From Bacteroidales bacterium (lineage in GTDB: Bacteria > Bacteroidota > Bacteroidia > Bacteroidales > ML635J-15), in contig SLSH01000196.1 of the NCBI GenBank assembly GCA_007130555.1, positions 1 to 7,596 of the forward strand: 7,596 nucleotides of DNA, in the 5' to 3' direction. Shown piece by piece: positions 1 to 5,408 of the stretch (position 1 is the stretch's first letter; every line of letters begins with the position of its first letter). The notes under the pieces are model-generated. The model was not told where the DNA came from. It ran no database searches and saw nothing but the letters and a program-made list of their open reading frames with translations. The position numbers and the translations under genes are program-made.

Positions 1-112
1 AGCCAAGCTTGCTTGAGCTCTGCTGAATGCAGCCAAAATTATCAAAATGAGGGCAGAGCCAAGCTTGCTTGAGCTCTGCTGAATGCAGCCAAAATTATCA
101 AAATGAGGGCAG
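1..112. repeat. Two identical 56-bp tandem repeat units
   Basis: Bases 1-56 and 57-112 are identical. The unit length is not a multiple of three, so this is not a coding repeat. Each unit contains a short dyad GCTG-aatg-CAGC (unit bases 22-33). The unit junction forms a near-perfect 27-base palindrome at 53-79: GCAGAGC (53-59), CAAGC (60-64), TT, GCTTG (67-71), an unpaired A, then GCTCTGC (73-79). The array probably continues left of the window. A third, interrupted unit follows at 113-237. No transposase or other gene lies in the tract. I do not recognise a named family; it behaves like an intergenic hairpin repeat. Confidence 0.9.
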
Positions 113-237
113 AGCCAAGCCGCTGTCCTGAGCGTAGCGATGTACTGCGATGTACTGCGATGTACTGAGCTTGTCGAAGTGAGCCTGCCGAAGTGTCGAA
201 GGGTTGTTTGAACTCTGCCGAGTGCAGCCAAAATTAT
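113..237. repeat. Third 56-bp repeat unit, diverged and split
   Basis: The first 8 bases (113-120) match the unit start exactly. The unit resumes at 204-237 with TT followed by a 32-base stretch (206-237) that matches unit bases 11-42 at 28 positions; all four differences are transitions. The two parts join in register if bases 121-203 are removed, so the break falls exactly between unit bases 8 and 9, at the tip of the palindrome formed at the unit junction. Similarity to the unit fades after about 237, leaving the last third of the unit missing or decayed. Confidence 0.75.
121..203. repeat. 83-bp insert of GC-rich short repeat modules
   Basis: This block separates the halves of repeat unit 3. 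It holds three same-orientation modules of the form TGAGC-N4-CGA, at 129-140, 166-177 and 180-191; the last two continue as AGTG. A fourth truncated copy ends the block (TGTCGAAGGG, 194-203). Between the first and second modules is a perfect 10-bp tandem repeat, GCGATGTACT, three times at 137-166. From memory, motifs such as CTTCGACAAGCTCAG occur as abundant intergenic repeats in many Bacteroidota genomes; I could not check that here. It is too short to encode a transposase, so any mobility would have to be supplied in trans. Confidence 0.7.
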
Positions 238-425
238 TTAAATTTCATTGCATTATCCCGATAGTGCTTCAAAAATTTTCATTGTCTATGAAAAACGCTG
301 AAAATCTTGATGTGAAATAATTATTAGAAGTCCCCTTAAATTTTTTGTACATGACAAAACTTTCATTTTAACGTAAAAAATAAAAGATTTTTTTTAGAAA
401 ATATTAAATAATATATTGAATATAC
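238..425. other. AT-rich non-coding spacer
   Basis: No open reading frame of convincing length or composition is seen on either strand. The only local structure noted is a small stem-loop at 276-294 (TTTTCAT, 5-base loop, ATGAAAA), which is not followed by a T-run and so is not a convincing terminator. Composition shifts sharply here from the GC-richer repeats on the left to long A and T runs, typical of an upstream promoter region. Confidence 0.6.
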
Positions 426-433
426 TAACTTTG
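426..433 (+). promoter_or_regulatory. Candidate Bacteroidota -7 box for the thioesterase gene
   Basis: TAACTTTG fits the Bacteroidota -7 consensus TAnnTTTG. It ends 22 bases before the ATG at 456, leaving a short A-rich leader with no Shine-Dalgarno sequence, as usual in this phylum. No TTG or TTTG is found about 19 bp upstream, so only half of the promoter is supported. Confidence 0.5.
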
Positions 434-455
434 CAGTAATTAAAAAAACAAAAAA

Positions 456-929
456 ATGAAAGAAATTAAAAATGCCTTTGTAAACAGTCTGAAAAATTAT
501 AACTGTTTTGCATGTTCGCCTGACAATAAATTCGGATTACAAATGAAATTTTTTGATGACGGTGAAAATATTATAAGTATATGGACACCTAAGCTCCATT
601 TTGACGGATGGGACGGAGTTATACACGGAGGTATTCAGGCAACTTTAATTGATGAAATCGGCGAATGGTATGTTTTTACAAAAATAGGCAGATCAGCTGT
701 TACGCTTAATCTTGATATCAGATATAAAAAACCTTTAAATTCGGGGAAAGGAAATATTACACTGAAAGCTAAATTATCAGGACTTAATAAAAATGTTGCA
801 ACAATAAACATTTCTGTTTATAACGGTAATAATGAACTTTGCACGACAGGCACAGGGAAATTCCATGTATTCTCGGAGGAAGAATCAAAAGAGAAATTTA
901 ATTTTCCGGGGATTGAAAAGTTTAGATAG
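456..929 (+). CDS. PaaI-like hotdog-fold acyl-CoA thioesterase
   Basis: The 157-residue product fits a single hotdog domain of the PaaI/YbgC-like thioesterase superfamily, which hydrolyses acyl- or aryl-CoA thioesters in the cytoplasm, usually as a dimer or tetramer. The key segment is HGGIQATLIDEIGEW (residues 57-71): the HGG turn followed by an acidic residue (D66 or E67) expected to act in catalysis. The N-terminal CFACSPDNKFGLQMKF (17-32) resembles the C-x-x-C-x-P-D/E-N-x-x-G-L start seen in many uncharacterised PaaI-like proteins. No signal peptide or membrane segment is present. The ATG follows a consensus-like -7 box and an A-rich leader. The gene stands alone and converges on the M23 peptidase gene, 15 bp away, so context gives no substrate. 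Family assignment is confident; the substrate is unknown. Confidence 0.85.
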   Translation: MKEIKNAFVNSLKNYNCFACSPDNKFGLQMKFFDDGENIISIWTPKLHFDGWDGVIHGGIQATLIDEIGEWYVFTKIGRSAVTLNLDIRYKKPLNSGKGNITLKAKLSGLNKNVATINISVYNGNNELCTTGTGKFHVFSEEESKEKFNFPGIEKFR

Positions 930-944
930 AAAAAAAGGGGGGGG
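930..944. repeat. A7G8 homopolymer tract between convergent stop codons
   Basis: Seven A residues (930-936) are followed directly by eight G residues (937-944). The tract fills the whole gap between the TAG stop of the thioesterase gene and the TGA stop (reverse strand) of the M23 gene. An 8-base G run is striking in such AT-rich DNA. Length change here would not alter either protein. Confidence 0.9.
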
Positions 945-1889
945 TCACCTTACTCTCAATCTCTGTCCTATTCTTAAGGTCATATCCTGATTTATACCGT
1001 TAAGATTGCAGATAAAATTTACGCTTACTCCGTGTCTTCTTGAAATTCCCCATAGAGTATCGCCCTGCGCAACGGTATAATATTGAGCCTGACTAAGTTC
1101 TTTTATATGTTCAAATATTTCGGGCATTAAAACGATTGTTTCTGTTTTTAGTTTTTTATTTTCAAAATCAATAATTAATTCAGGGTCAAAAGGGTTATCC
1201 ATATATCTGATTTCAAAATGCAGATGGTCTCCGAAAGCTCTGCCTGTTCTACCTGCAAGTCCTACAACTTCGCCCGATTTTATATATTGATTTCTATTTA
1301 CGCTTATTTTTGATAAATGTGCATAGTAAGTTTCCAGTCCGCTAAAATGTCGGATAATAACAAGATTTCCGTATCCTCCCCTGTTAAATCCCGCATATCT
1401 TACGATACCGTCAAAAGCTGCAAGTATTGTATCTCCTGCTTCGTTTTTAATGTCTATTCCGCTGTGTATTCTTGCTCCTCTCCAGCCAAAAGGGGATTGC
1501 GGTTCTGCTAAAGTAGGCATAGTAAAAACAGAGGTATCACAAATCAGTAAAATTACCATTGTATCAATTACTTTATAATAATCAAATCCACCGTAAGCAT
1601 GTACATTAAGGGTGTCCCAATAGTCCGTAAAAAGACTTCCGGTATCGGGTTTATAAATTTTATTTGCATATATATAATTAAAAATACGGATAGAGTCTTC
1701 TATTCTGATTTCATTTATAACTCTTTCATGTTCAACGTATTTCCATGTATAATTATCAAATAAAATAACTTCATATTTTCCATAATCAACAGTATCCATT
1801 ACACTTCTTGAGATACTGTCTTGTTCTTCATGTGAATAAGATACAACAGCAATGCCAAGCAGTAAAATAAAAAGAATAAATTTCATCAT
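945..1889 (-). CDS. Secreted M23 peptidase with C-terminal LysM domain
   Basis: The 314-residue product is a zinc metallo-endopeptidase expected to cut peptidoglycan cross-links in the periplasm. Residues 3-17 are a hydrophobic signal sequence. An N-terminal region (about 20-128) contains the motif VILFDNYTWKYV (41-52) and a segment around SLFTDYWDTLNVHAY (85-99), which I recall from Bacteroidota M23 proteins but cannot name. The M23 domain (about 132-240) is intact: H142 and D146 in RGARIHSGIDI and H224 in DHLHFEI match the zinc ligands of LytM-type enzymes; H191 and H222 match the catalytic histidines. A LysM domain (270-314, YTVAQGDTLWGIS) ends the protein and should bind glycan. Two ATG codons lie side by side (1889 and 1886); the first is used here. 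No Shine-Dalgarno is seen. It is separated from rplT by 189 bp and probably has its own promoter. Confidence 0.9.
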   Translation of the reverse strand: MMKFILFILLLGIAVVSYSHEEQDSISRSVMDTVDYGKYEVILFDNYTWKYVEHERVINEIRIEDSIRIFNYIYANKIYKPDTGSLFTDYWDTLNVHAYGGFDYYKVIDTMVILLICDTSVFTMPTLAEPQSPFGWRGARIHSGIDIKNEAGDTILAAFDGIVRYAGFNRGGYGNLVIIRHFSGLETYYAHLSKISVNRNQYIKSGEVVGLAGRTGRAFGDHLHFEIRYMDNPFDPELIIDFENKKLKTETIVLMPEIFEHIKELSQAQYYTVAQGDTLWGISRRHGVSVNFICNLNGINQDMTLRIGQRLRVR

Positions 1890-1908
1890 ATTAATATTTT
1901 AAAAAGTA

Positions 1909-1916
1909 CAAATATG
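1909..1916 (-). promoter_or_regulatory. Possible -7 box for the M23 peptidase gene
   Basis: On the minus strand this reads CATATTTG, one base off TAnnTTTG, ending 19 bases before the ATG at 1889. No TTG is found at the expected -33 position. The box overlaps the left arm of an inverted repeat TACAAAT (1907-1913) / ATTTGTA (1935-1941). Support is weak because near-matches are common in AT-rich DNA. Confidence 0.3.
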
Positions 1917-1940
1917 ATTTAATTTTCATTTTACATTTGT

Positions 1941-1958
1941 ATAACTTAAAAAAGTTAT
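1941..1958. promoter_or_regulatory. AT-only 7-bp stem-loop upstream of the M23 gene
   Basis: ATAACTT (1941-1947) and AAGTTAT (1952-1958) are perfect complements around an AAAA loop. It sits upstream of the proposed M23 promoter and downstream of rplT. It could be a protein-binding dyad or part of the 3' end of the translation operon transcript. It lacks the GC stem of a standard terminator. Confidence 0.3.
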
Positions 1959-1989
1959 TTACAATAACATGTGAAAAAAGTAATTGTGA

Positions 1990-2041
1990 GTAATTTTAAG
2001 AGTGGGAATGGGTATTTTACCTTATCCCCCATCAAAATTAC
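1990..2041 (-). terminator. Imperfect inverted repeat after rplT, possible operon terminator
   Basis: The outer arms GTAATTTT (1990-1997) and AAAATTAC (2034-2041) are perfect complements. Inside them a G-rich segment (around 2003-2011) can partly pair with TCCCCCAT (2025-2032), and GGTA/TACC forms a small inner stem near 2011-2021. It begins 38 bp past the rplT stop in the direction of transcription. The nearest T-run in the transcript (complement of 1974-1979) is about 10 bases past the stem, so it is not a textbook intrinsic terminator. Confidence 0.35.
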
Positions 2042-2078
2042 TTCGGCAGATATATAATTAAATTCGTGGCAGAATTAA

Positions 2079-2423
2079 TTATTTCAATGATTTGGCAATT
2101 TCCTCAAAAGCTTTTGGATTGTTCATTGCAAGGTCTGCAAGAACTTTTCTGTTAATTTCTATATTATTTTTATGAATTTTGCCCATAAATTCGGAATAAC
2201 TCATTCCGTGTAATCTTGCTGCGGCATTAATTCTTTGTATCCACAAAGCTCTGAAGTTTCGTTTTTTTGTTCTTCTGTCTCTGTAAGCATATTGTAATGC
2301 TTTTTCATAGGCATTTTTGGCAACACTCCAAACATTTTTTTTGGCACCGAAATACCCTTTTGTTCTTTTTAAGATTCTTCGCCTTTTATTTCTGGCGGCA
2401 ACTACATTTACACTTCTTGGCAT
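2079..2423 (-). CDS. rplT: 50S ribosomal protein L20
   Basis: The 114-residue basic protein is bL20, an early-assembly protein that binds 23S rRNA and is needed to form the large subunit. Recognition is from the whole sequence: the start MPRSVN, the very basic N-terminal arm (residues 11-29), the conserved KKRNFRALWIQRINAAAR core (53-70) and the globular C-terminal half with GMSYSEFM. Length is normal for the family. It is the last gene of thrS-infC-rpmI-rplT. The gap from rpmI is 98 bp, much longer than the other gaps in the operon, and contains a stem-loop at 2443-2479. In Escherichia coli and Bacillus, L20 represses its own operon by binding mRNA; the stem-loop could serve such a role here, but that is inference. 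No Shine-Dalgarno precedes the ATG. Confidence 0.98.
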   Translation of the reverse strand: MPRSVNVVAARNKRRRILKRTKGYFGAKKNVWSVAKNAYEKALQYAYRDRRTKKRNFRALWIQRINAAARLHGMSYSEFMGKIHKNNIEINRKVLADLAMNNPKAFEEIAKSLK

Positions 2424-2442
2424 AACTTTTCTTTTTATGAAT

Positions 2443-2479
2443 GTTTAGCGTCCTTAATTCAGGATCTTTCGGCTAAAAC
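2443..2479 (-). promoter_or_regulatory. Stem-loop in the rplT leader
   Basis: In the transcript, GTTTTAGC (2479-2472) pairs with GCTAAAC (2449-2443) with one bulged U. Inside, TCCT (2464-2461) pairs with AGGA (2454-2451) around a 6-base loop GAATTA, leaving an asymmetric internal loop rich in purines on the 5' side. The structure ends 19 bases before the rplT ATG, in an unusually long 98-bp gap after rpmI. There is no T-run after it, so a translational or processing role is more likely than termination. Confidence 0.45.
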
Positions 2480-2521
2480 ACTCAGGTTATTTACTCATTT
2501 ACACTACTACTACATACAGCA

Positions 2522-2719
2522 TTACGACTTTGCTAAAAGTACTTTCACCTTTTTTTCCATTGTTTTATCAACAGTTGTAAATTGACCTAATCGTCTTTTA
2601 CGTTTAGTTGATTTTTTAGTAAGAATATGGCTTTTGTATGCACGTTTTCTTTTAATTTTACCTGTTCCGGTCAATACAAATCTTTTTTTTGCGCCGGATT
2701 TTGTTTTCATTTTAGGCAT
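2522..2719 (-). CDS. rpmI: 50S ribosomal protein L35
   Basis: The 65-residue, strongly basic product is bL35, a small protein of the large ribosomal subunit. The start MPKMKTKSGAKKRF, the motif GTGKIKRKRAYKSHIL (residues 18-33) and the KSTKRKRRL segment (36-44) are characteristic, and the length is normal. It lies 19 bp after infC and 98 bp before rplT, the conserved order in most bacteria, so it is almost certainly co-transcribed from the thrS promoter or an internal one. No Shine-Dalgarno match of more than a few bases is seen before the ATG. Confidence 0.98.
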   Translation of the reverse strand: MPKMKTKSGAKKRFVLTGTGKIKRKRAYKSHILTKKSTKRKRRLGQFTTVDKTMEKKVKVLLAKS

Positions 2720-2738
2720 CTCTTTAAAATTTAAATAA

Positions 2739-3290
2739 TTATTTTTTTTGTACTTTGGGTAAAATAAATATTGTCATTCTTTTTCCTTCTAATTTCGGTA
2801 AATTCTCAATTTTACCAAATTCTTCCAAGTCCTGGGCAAGTTTTAACAATAATATTTCACCTTTTTCTTTATAAAGTATTGTTCTTCCTTTAAAAAACAC
2901 AAATGCTTTTACTTTTGCTCCTTCTTTTAAAAATTTCTCAGCATGTTTAAGTTTAAAATTATAATCGTGTTCATCAGTATGCGGTCCAAATCGTATTTCT
3001 TTAACAACAGTTTTTTGAGCTTTTGTTTTTTTTTCTTTTTCTTTCTTTTTCTTTTGATATAAAAATTTTTGATAATCAATAATTTTACAAACCGGCGGGT
3101 CGGCATTAGGAGAAATTTCAACCAAATCCAATCCTAAATCATCGGCTTTTTCGAGAGCTTCTTTTAAACTCACTATATCTGAATCACCAACATTGTCTCC
3201 TACCAGTCTGACAAATGGCGCACGAATATAATTATTTATCTTATGTTCATCTTCTTTTTTTCTGAATCGCATATTTTTTTTATGTCTAAT
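2739..3290 (-). CDS. infC: Translation initiation factor IF-3, probable AUU start
   Basis: IF3 binds the 30S subunit, keeps it apart from 50S and checks start codons. The N-domain carries the signature VEISPNADPPVCKIIDY, a Lys/Glu-rich helix links the domains, and the C-domain begins near KEIRFGPHTDEHDY. The first ATG (3272) gives 177 residues. However, a perfect AGGAGG (3302-3297) lies 24 bases upstream of it, and two in-frame ATT codons follow that site: 3293-3291 (3-base spacing) and 3290-3288 (6-base spacing). I chose 3290, giving 183 residues beginning MRHKKNMRFRKK. In E. coli infC starts with AUU, which lets IF3 repress its own synthesis, so the same logic probably applies. The start is 19 bp after the thrS stop. 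A run of nine A residues in the linker codons (complement of 3026-3034) is a possible slippage site. Confidence 0.95.
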   Translation of the reverse strand: MRHKKNMRFRKKEDEHKINNYIRAPFVRLVGDNVGDSDIVSLKEALEKADDLGLDLVEISPNADPPVCKIIDYQKFLYQKKKKEKEKKTKAQKTVVKEIRFGPHTDEHDYNFKLKHAEKFLKEGAKVKAFVFFKGRTILYKEKGEILLLKLAQDLEEFGKIENLPKLEGKRMTIFILPKVQKK

Positions 3291-3296
3291 AATATA

Positions 3297-3302
3297 CCTC
3301 CT
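3297..3302 (-). promoter_or_regulatory. Perfect Shine-Dalgarno AGGAGG before infC
   Basis: The minus strand reads AGGAGG, a full match to the anti-Shine-Dalgarno core CCUCCU. It is 7 bases past the thrS stop codon and 6 bases before the second ATT codon. None of the other six gene starts in the window has anything comparable. Its distance from the first ATG of infC (24 bases) is too long for normal use, so it decides the start in favour of ATT. Confidence 0.8.
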
Positions 3303-3309
3303 ATTTTTT

Positions 3310-5247
3310 TTACAATTTATATTTACTAATTTCTTTTTCTATCAATTTTACAAAATTTTCAATACTCATATTTCCTTTGTCTCCTTCAGCTTGTTTTCTA
3401 ACCGAAACAGAGTTTGAATCTTGCTCTTTTTCTCCTATTATCAACAGATACGGAATCTTTTTCAACTCATTATCTCTAATTTTTCTTCCAATCTTCTCGT
3501 TTCTGTCATCAATTTGGGTGCGAATATCGTAATTTTTTAATAAATATGAAACTTTTTTTGCAAAATCATTAAATTTTTCACTAATTGGTAGAATTACAGC
3601 TTGATCCGGAGTCAGCCAAATCGGAAATTTTCCTATAGTATGTTCAATTAAAACGGCAATAAATCTTTCCATAGAGCCAAAAATTGCACGATGTATCATA
3701 ATCGGGCGGTGTTTTTTATTATCCGAACCTGTATATTCGAGTTCAAATCTTTCGGGTAAATTATAATCCACCTGAATTGTTCCTAATTGCCAATTTCTAC
3801 CGATAGCATCTTTTACTATAAAATCTAATTTAGGTCCGTAAAATGCCGCTTCGCCTAGAACTACTTTAGGTTTCATACCCATTTCATTTGCTGCTTCCTG
3901 AATTGATTGTTCTGCTTTATCCCAATTTTCATCCTGTCCGATATATTTCGTTTTATCCTCCGGGTTTCTTAAAGATATTTGAACTGTATATTCTTTAAAA
4001 TCCAATGAATTAAAAACAAACATTACAAGGTCTATCATATTTTTAAATTCCTCTTTTACCTGGTCGGGACGGCAAAAAACATGAGCATCGTCTTGTGTAA
4101 AACTTCTTACTCTTGTCAGCCCGTGTAATTCCCCATGTTGTTCGTAGCGATAAACCGTTCCAAATTCAGCCATTCTATATGGTAAATCTCTGTAAGAGTA
4201 TGATTTTGCTTTAAATATTTCGACATGATGAGGACAATTCATAGGTTTTAACATAAACTCTTCACCTTCGTGCGGAGTTGTAATCGGTCGAAAAGATGAT
4301 TCTCCATACATCTGATAGTGTCCTGATGTTTTATATAGTTCTACATTTCCTATATGAGGAGAAATTACCATTTCATAATCACGTTTTATCAATTCTTTTG
4401 TAAGCCATGATTCTAATCTTTGACGCAATGCTGTACCCCTTGGCAACCACAATGCCATACCCATACCTACTTTTTGAGAGAAAGTAAATAATTCTAATTC
4501 TTTACCAATTTTACGATGATCTCTTTTTTTTGCCTCCTCAAGCATAATTAAATACTCATCAAGCATTTTTTGTTTCGGAAAACTTATCCCGTAAACCCTT
4601 GTAAGTTGTTTACGTTTTTCGTCTCCACGCCAGTATGCTCCGGCTAGACTCAAGACTTTTACCGCTTTTATATAACTTGTATCAGGTAAATGAGGTCCTT
4701 TACACAAATCCGTAAAATTACCCTGAGTATATAATGTTATTGTGCCGTCTTCCAGTTCGTTGATTAATTCAAGTTTATAATCGTCATTTTTTTCTTCGTA
4801 ATATTTTAATGCATCTTTTTTAGTTACTTCTTTTCTTTCCAGACTTAAATTCATACGACATAATTCAATCATTTTTTTTTCAATTTTCGAAAAGTCGTTT
4901 TCACTTAAACTTTTATCATCAGGCAATTCGATATCATAATAAAAACCATTTTCAACAGCAGGACCTATTCCAAACTTTGTACCGGGCCATAAACTTTCTA
5001 TTGCCTCAGCCATAATATGTGCAGATGTATGCCAAAAAGCAAGTTTACCTTCGGCATCATCAAACTTATGCAATTTAATTTTTGAATCGGAAATTATCGG
5101 TATATTTATATCTTGTAAAATGCCGTTAACTGTTATGGCAAGCACTTCTTTTGCCAAGCCCTGACTAATATTATATGCAATATCATAACCTGAAACTCCG
5201 CTTTCAAATTCACGTACAGCACCATCGGGTAATTCTATCTTAATCAT
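3310..5247 (-). CDS. thrS: Threonyl-tRNA synthetase
   Basis: The 645-residue product is a full-length bacterial ThrRS, a cytoplasmic class II synthetase that attaches threonine to tRNA-Thr. Domains in order: TGS (1-61); editing domain (about 62-225) with HTSAH (H73, H77) and LCKGPH (C182, H186), the residues that clear mischarged Ser-tRNA; catalytic core (about 240-540) with motif 2 around R367 to H389 and motif 3 HRAIFGSMERF (519-529); anticodon-binding domain (about 545-645). The zinc ligands C338, H389 and H519 line up with E. coli C334, H385 and H511. Nothing is missing. It is the first gene of the operon with infC, rpmI and rplT and has a strong promoter match immediately upstream. The leader is only about 10 bases, so no T-box or operator-hairpin control is possible there. 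Confidence 0.98.
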   Translation of the reverse strand: MIKIELPDGAVREFESGVSGYDIAYNISQGLAKEVLAITVNGILQDINIPIISDSKIKLHKFDDAEGKLAFWHTSAHIMAEAIESLWPGTKFGIGPAVENGFYYDIELPDDKSLSENDFSKIEKKMIELCRMNLSLERKEVTKKDALKYYEEKNDDYKLELINELEDGTITLYTQGNFTDLCKGPHLPDTSYIKAVKVLSLAGAYWRGDEKRKQLTRVYGISFPKQKMLDEYLIMLEEAKKRDHRKIGKELELFTFSQKVGMGMALWLPRGTALRQRLESWLTKELIKRDYEMVISPHIGNVELYKTSGHYQMYGESSFRPITTPHEGEEFMLKPMNCPHHVEIFKAKSYSYRDLPYRMAEFGTVYRYEQHGELHGLTRVRSFTQDDAHVFCRPDQVKEEFKNMIDLVMFVFNSLDFKEYTVQISLRNPEDKTKYIGQDENWDKAEQSIQEAANEMGMKPKVVLGEAAFYGPKLDFIVKDAIGRNWQLGTIQVDYNLPERFELEYTGSDNKKHRPIMIHRAIFGSMERFIAVLIEHTIGKFPIWLTPDQAVILPISEKFNDFAKKVSYLLKNYDIRTQIDDRNEKIGRKIRDNELKKIPYLLIIGEKEQDSNSVSVRKQAEGDKGNMSIENFVKLIEKEISKYKL

Positions 5248-5261
5248 TTTTTCATTTTTTG

Positions 5262-5291
5262 CAAAAATACGAATGTTTTATAAATGAGCAA
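5262..5291 (-). promoter_or_regulatory. Promoter of the thrS-infC-rpmI-rplT operon
   Basis: On the minus strand TTG (5291-5289) is followed after exactly 19 bases by TATTTTTG (5269-5262), a full match to the Bacteroidota pattern TTG-N19-TAnnTTTG. The thrS ATG at 5247 is 14 bases after the -7 box, so the transcript leader should be only about 5-12 bases long. The box lies in the 161-bp region shared with the divergent amidase gene. Confidence 0.7.
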
Positions 5292-5309
5292 GTTAAAAAT
5301 CAGATTAAT

Positions 5310-5390
5310 TAACAATTATTTGTTATATATTCATTAATTTTTCTGTTTGATATTAGTTTATCATTTAACAAATTTGCATTATTATTTGTT
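5310..5390. promoter_or_regulatory. Two dyads with a shared TAACAA/TTGTTA half-site in the divergent promoter region
   Basis: TAACAA-TTAT-TTGTTA (5310-5325) is a perfect 6-bp dyad. AACAAAT-N10-ATTTGTT (5367-5390) is a second, perfect 7-bp dyad that overlaps the -7 box and likely start site of the amidase gene. Their centres are about 61 bp apart, roughly six helical turns. They could be operator sites for a dimeric regulator, but the region is so AT-rich that chance dyads are plausible. Confidence 0.3.
5346..5376 (+). promoter_or_regulatory. Promoter of the amidase gene
   Basis: TTTG (5346-5349) is followed after 19 bases by CAAATTTG (5369-5376), one base off TAnnTTTG. Spacing is ideal and the ATG at 5409 is 32 bases beyond, giving a leader of about 25 bases with no Shine-Dalgarno. 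A dyad (5367-5390) covers the -7 box. Confidence 0.5.
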
Positions 5391-5408
5391 TTTAGCACAT
5401 TAATTAAT

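Noticed and set aside
121..203. Insertion sequence or MITE with terminal inverted repeats
   Set aside because: The block ends are not inverted copies of each other and no target duplication is visible, so it is listed only as a repeat block.
1..237. CRISPR array
   Set aside because: The 56-bp units are contiguous with no unique spacers, and there are no cas genes.
1317..1511. 64-codon plus-strand open frame
   Set aside because: It lies wholly opposite the M23 catalytic domain, which has all expected residues; the product is cysteine/serine-rich with no recognisable motif.
1932..1939. Plus-strand TACATTTG as a promoter -7 box
   Set aside because: It fits TAnnTTTG but has no TTG about 19 bp upstream and no plus-strand gene follows; it would point into the 3' end of rplT.
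1890..2078. tRNA or small RNA gene in the rplT-M23 gap
   Set aside because: No cloverleaf, T-loop motif or promoter-terminator pair was found; only AT-rich stem-loops are present.
2927..3121. 64-codon minus-strand lysine-rich open frame
   Set aside because: It is an alternate frame of infC; its lysine content comes from the A-rich linker codons. Kept only as a possible slippage product.
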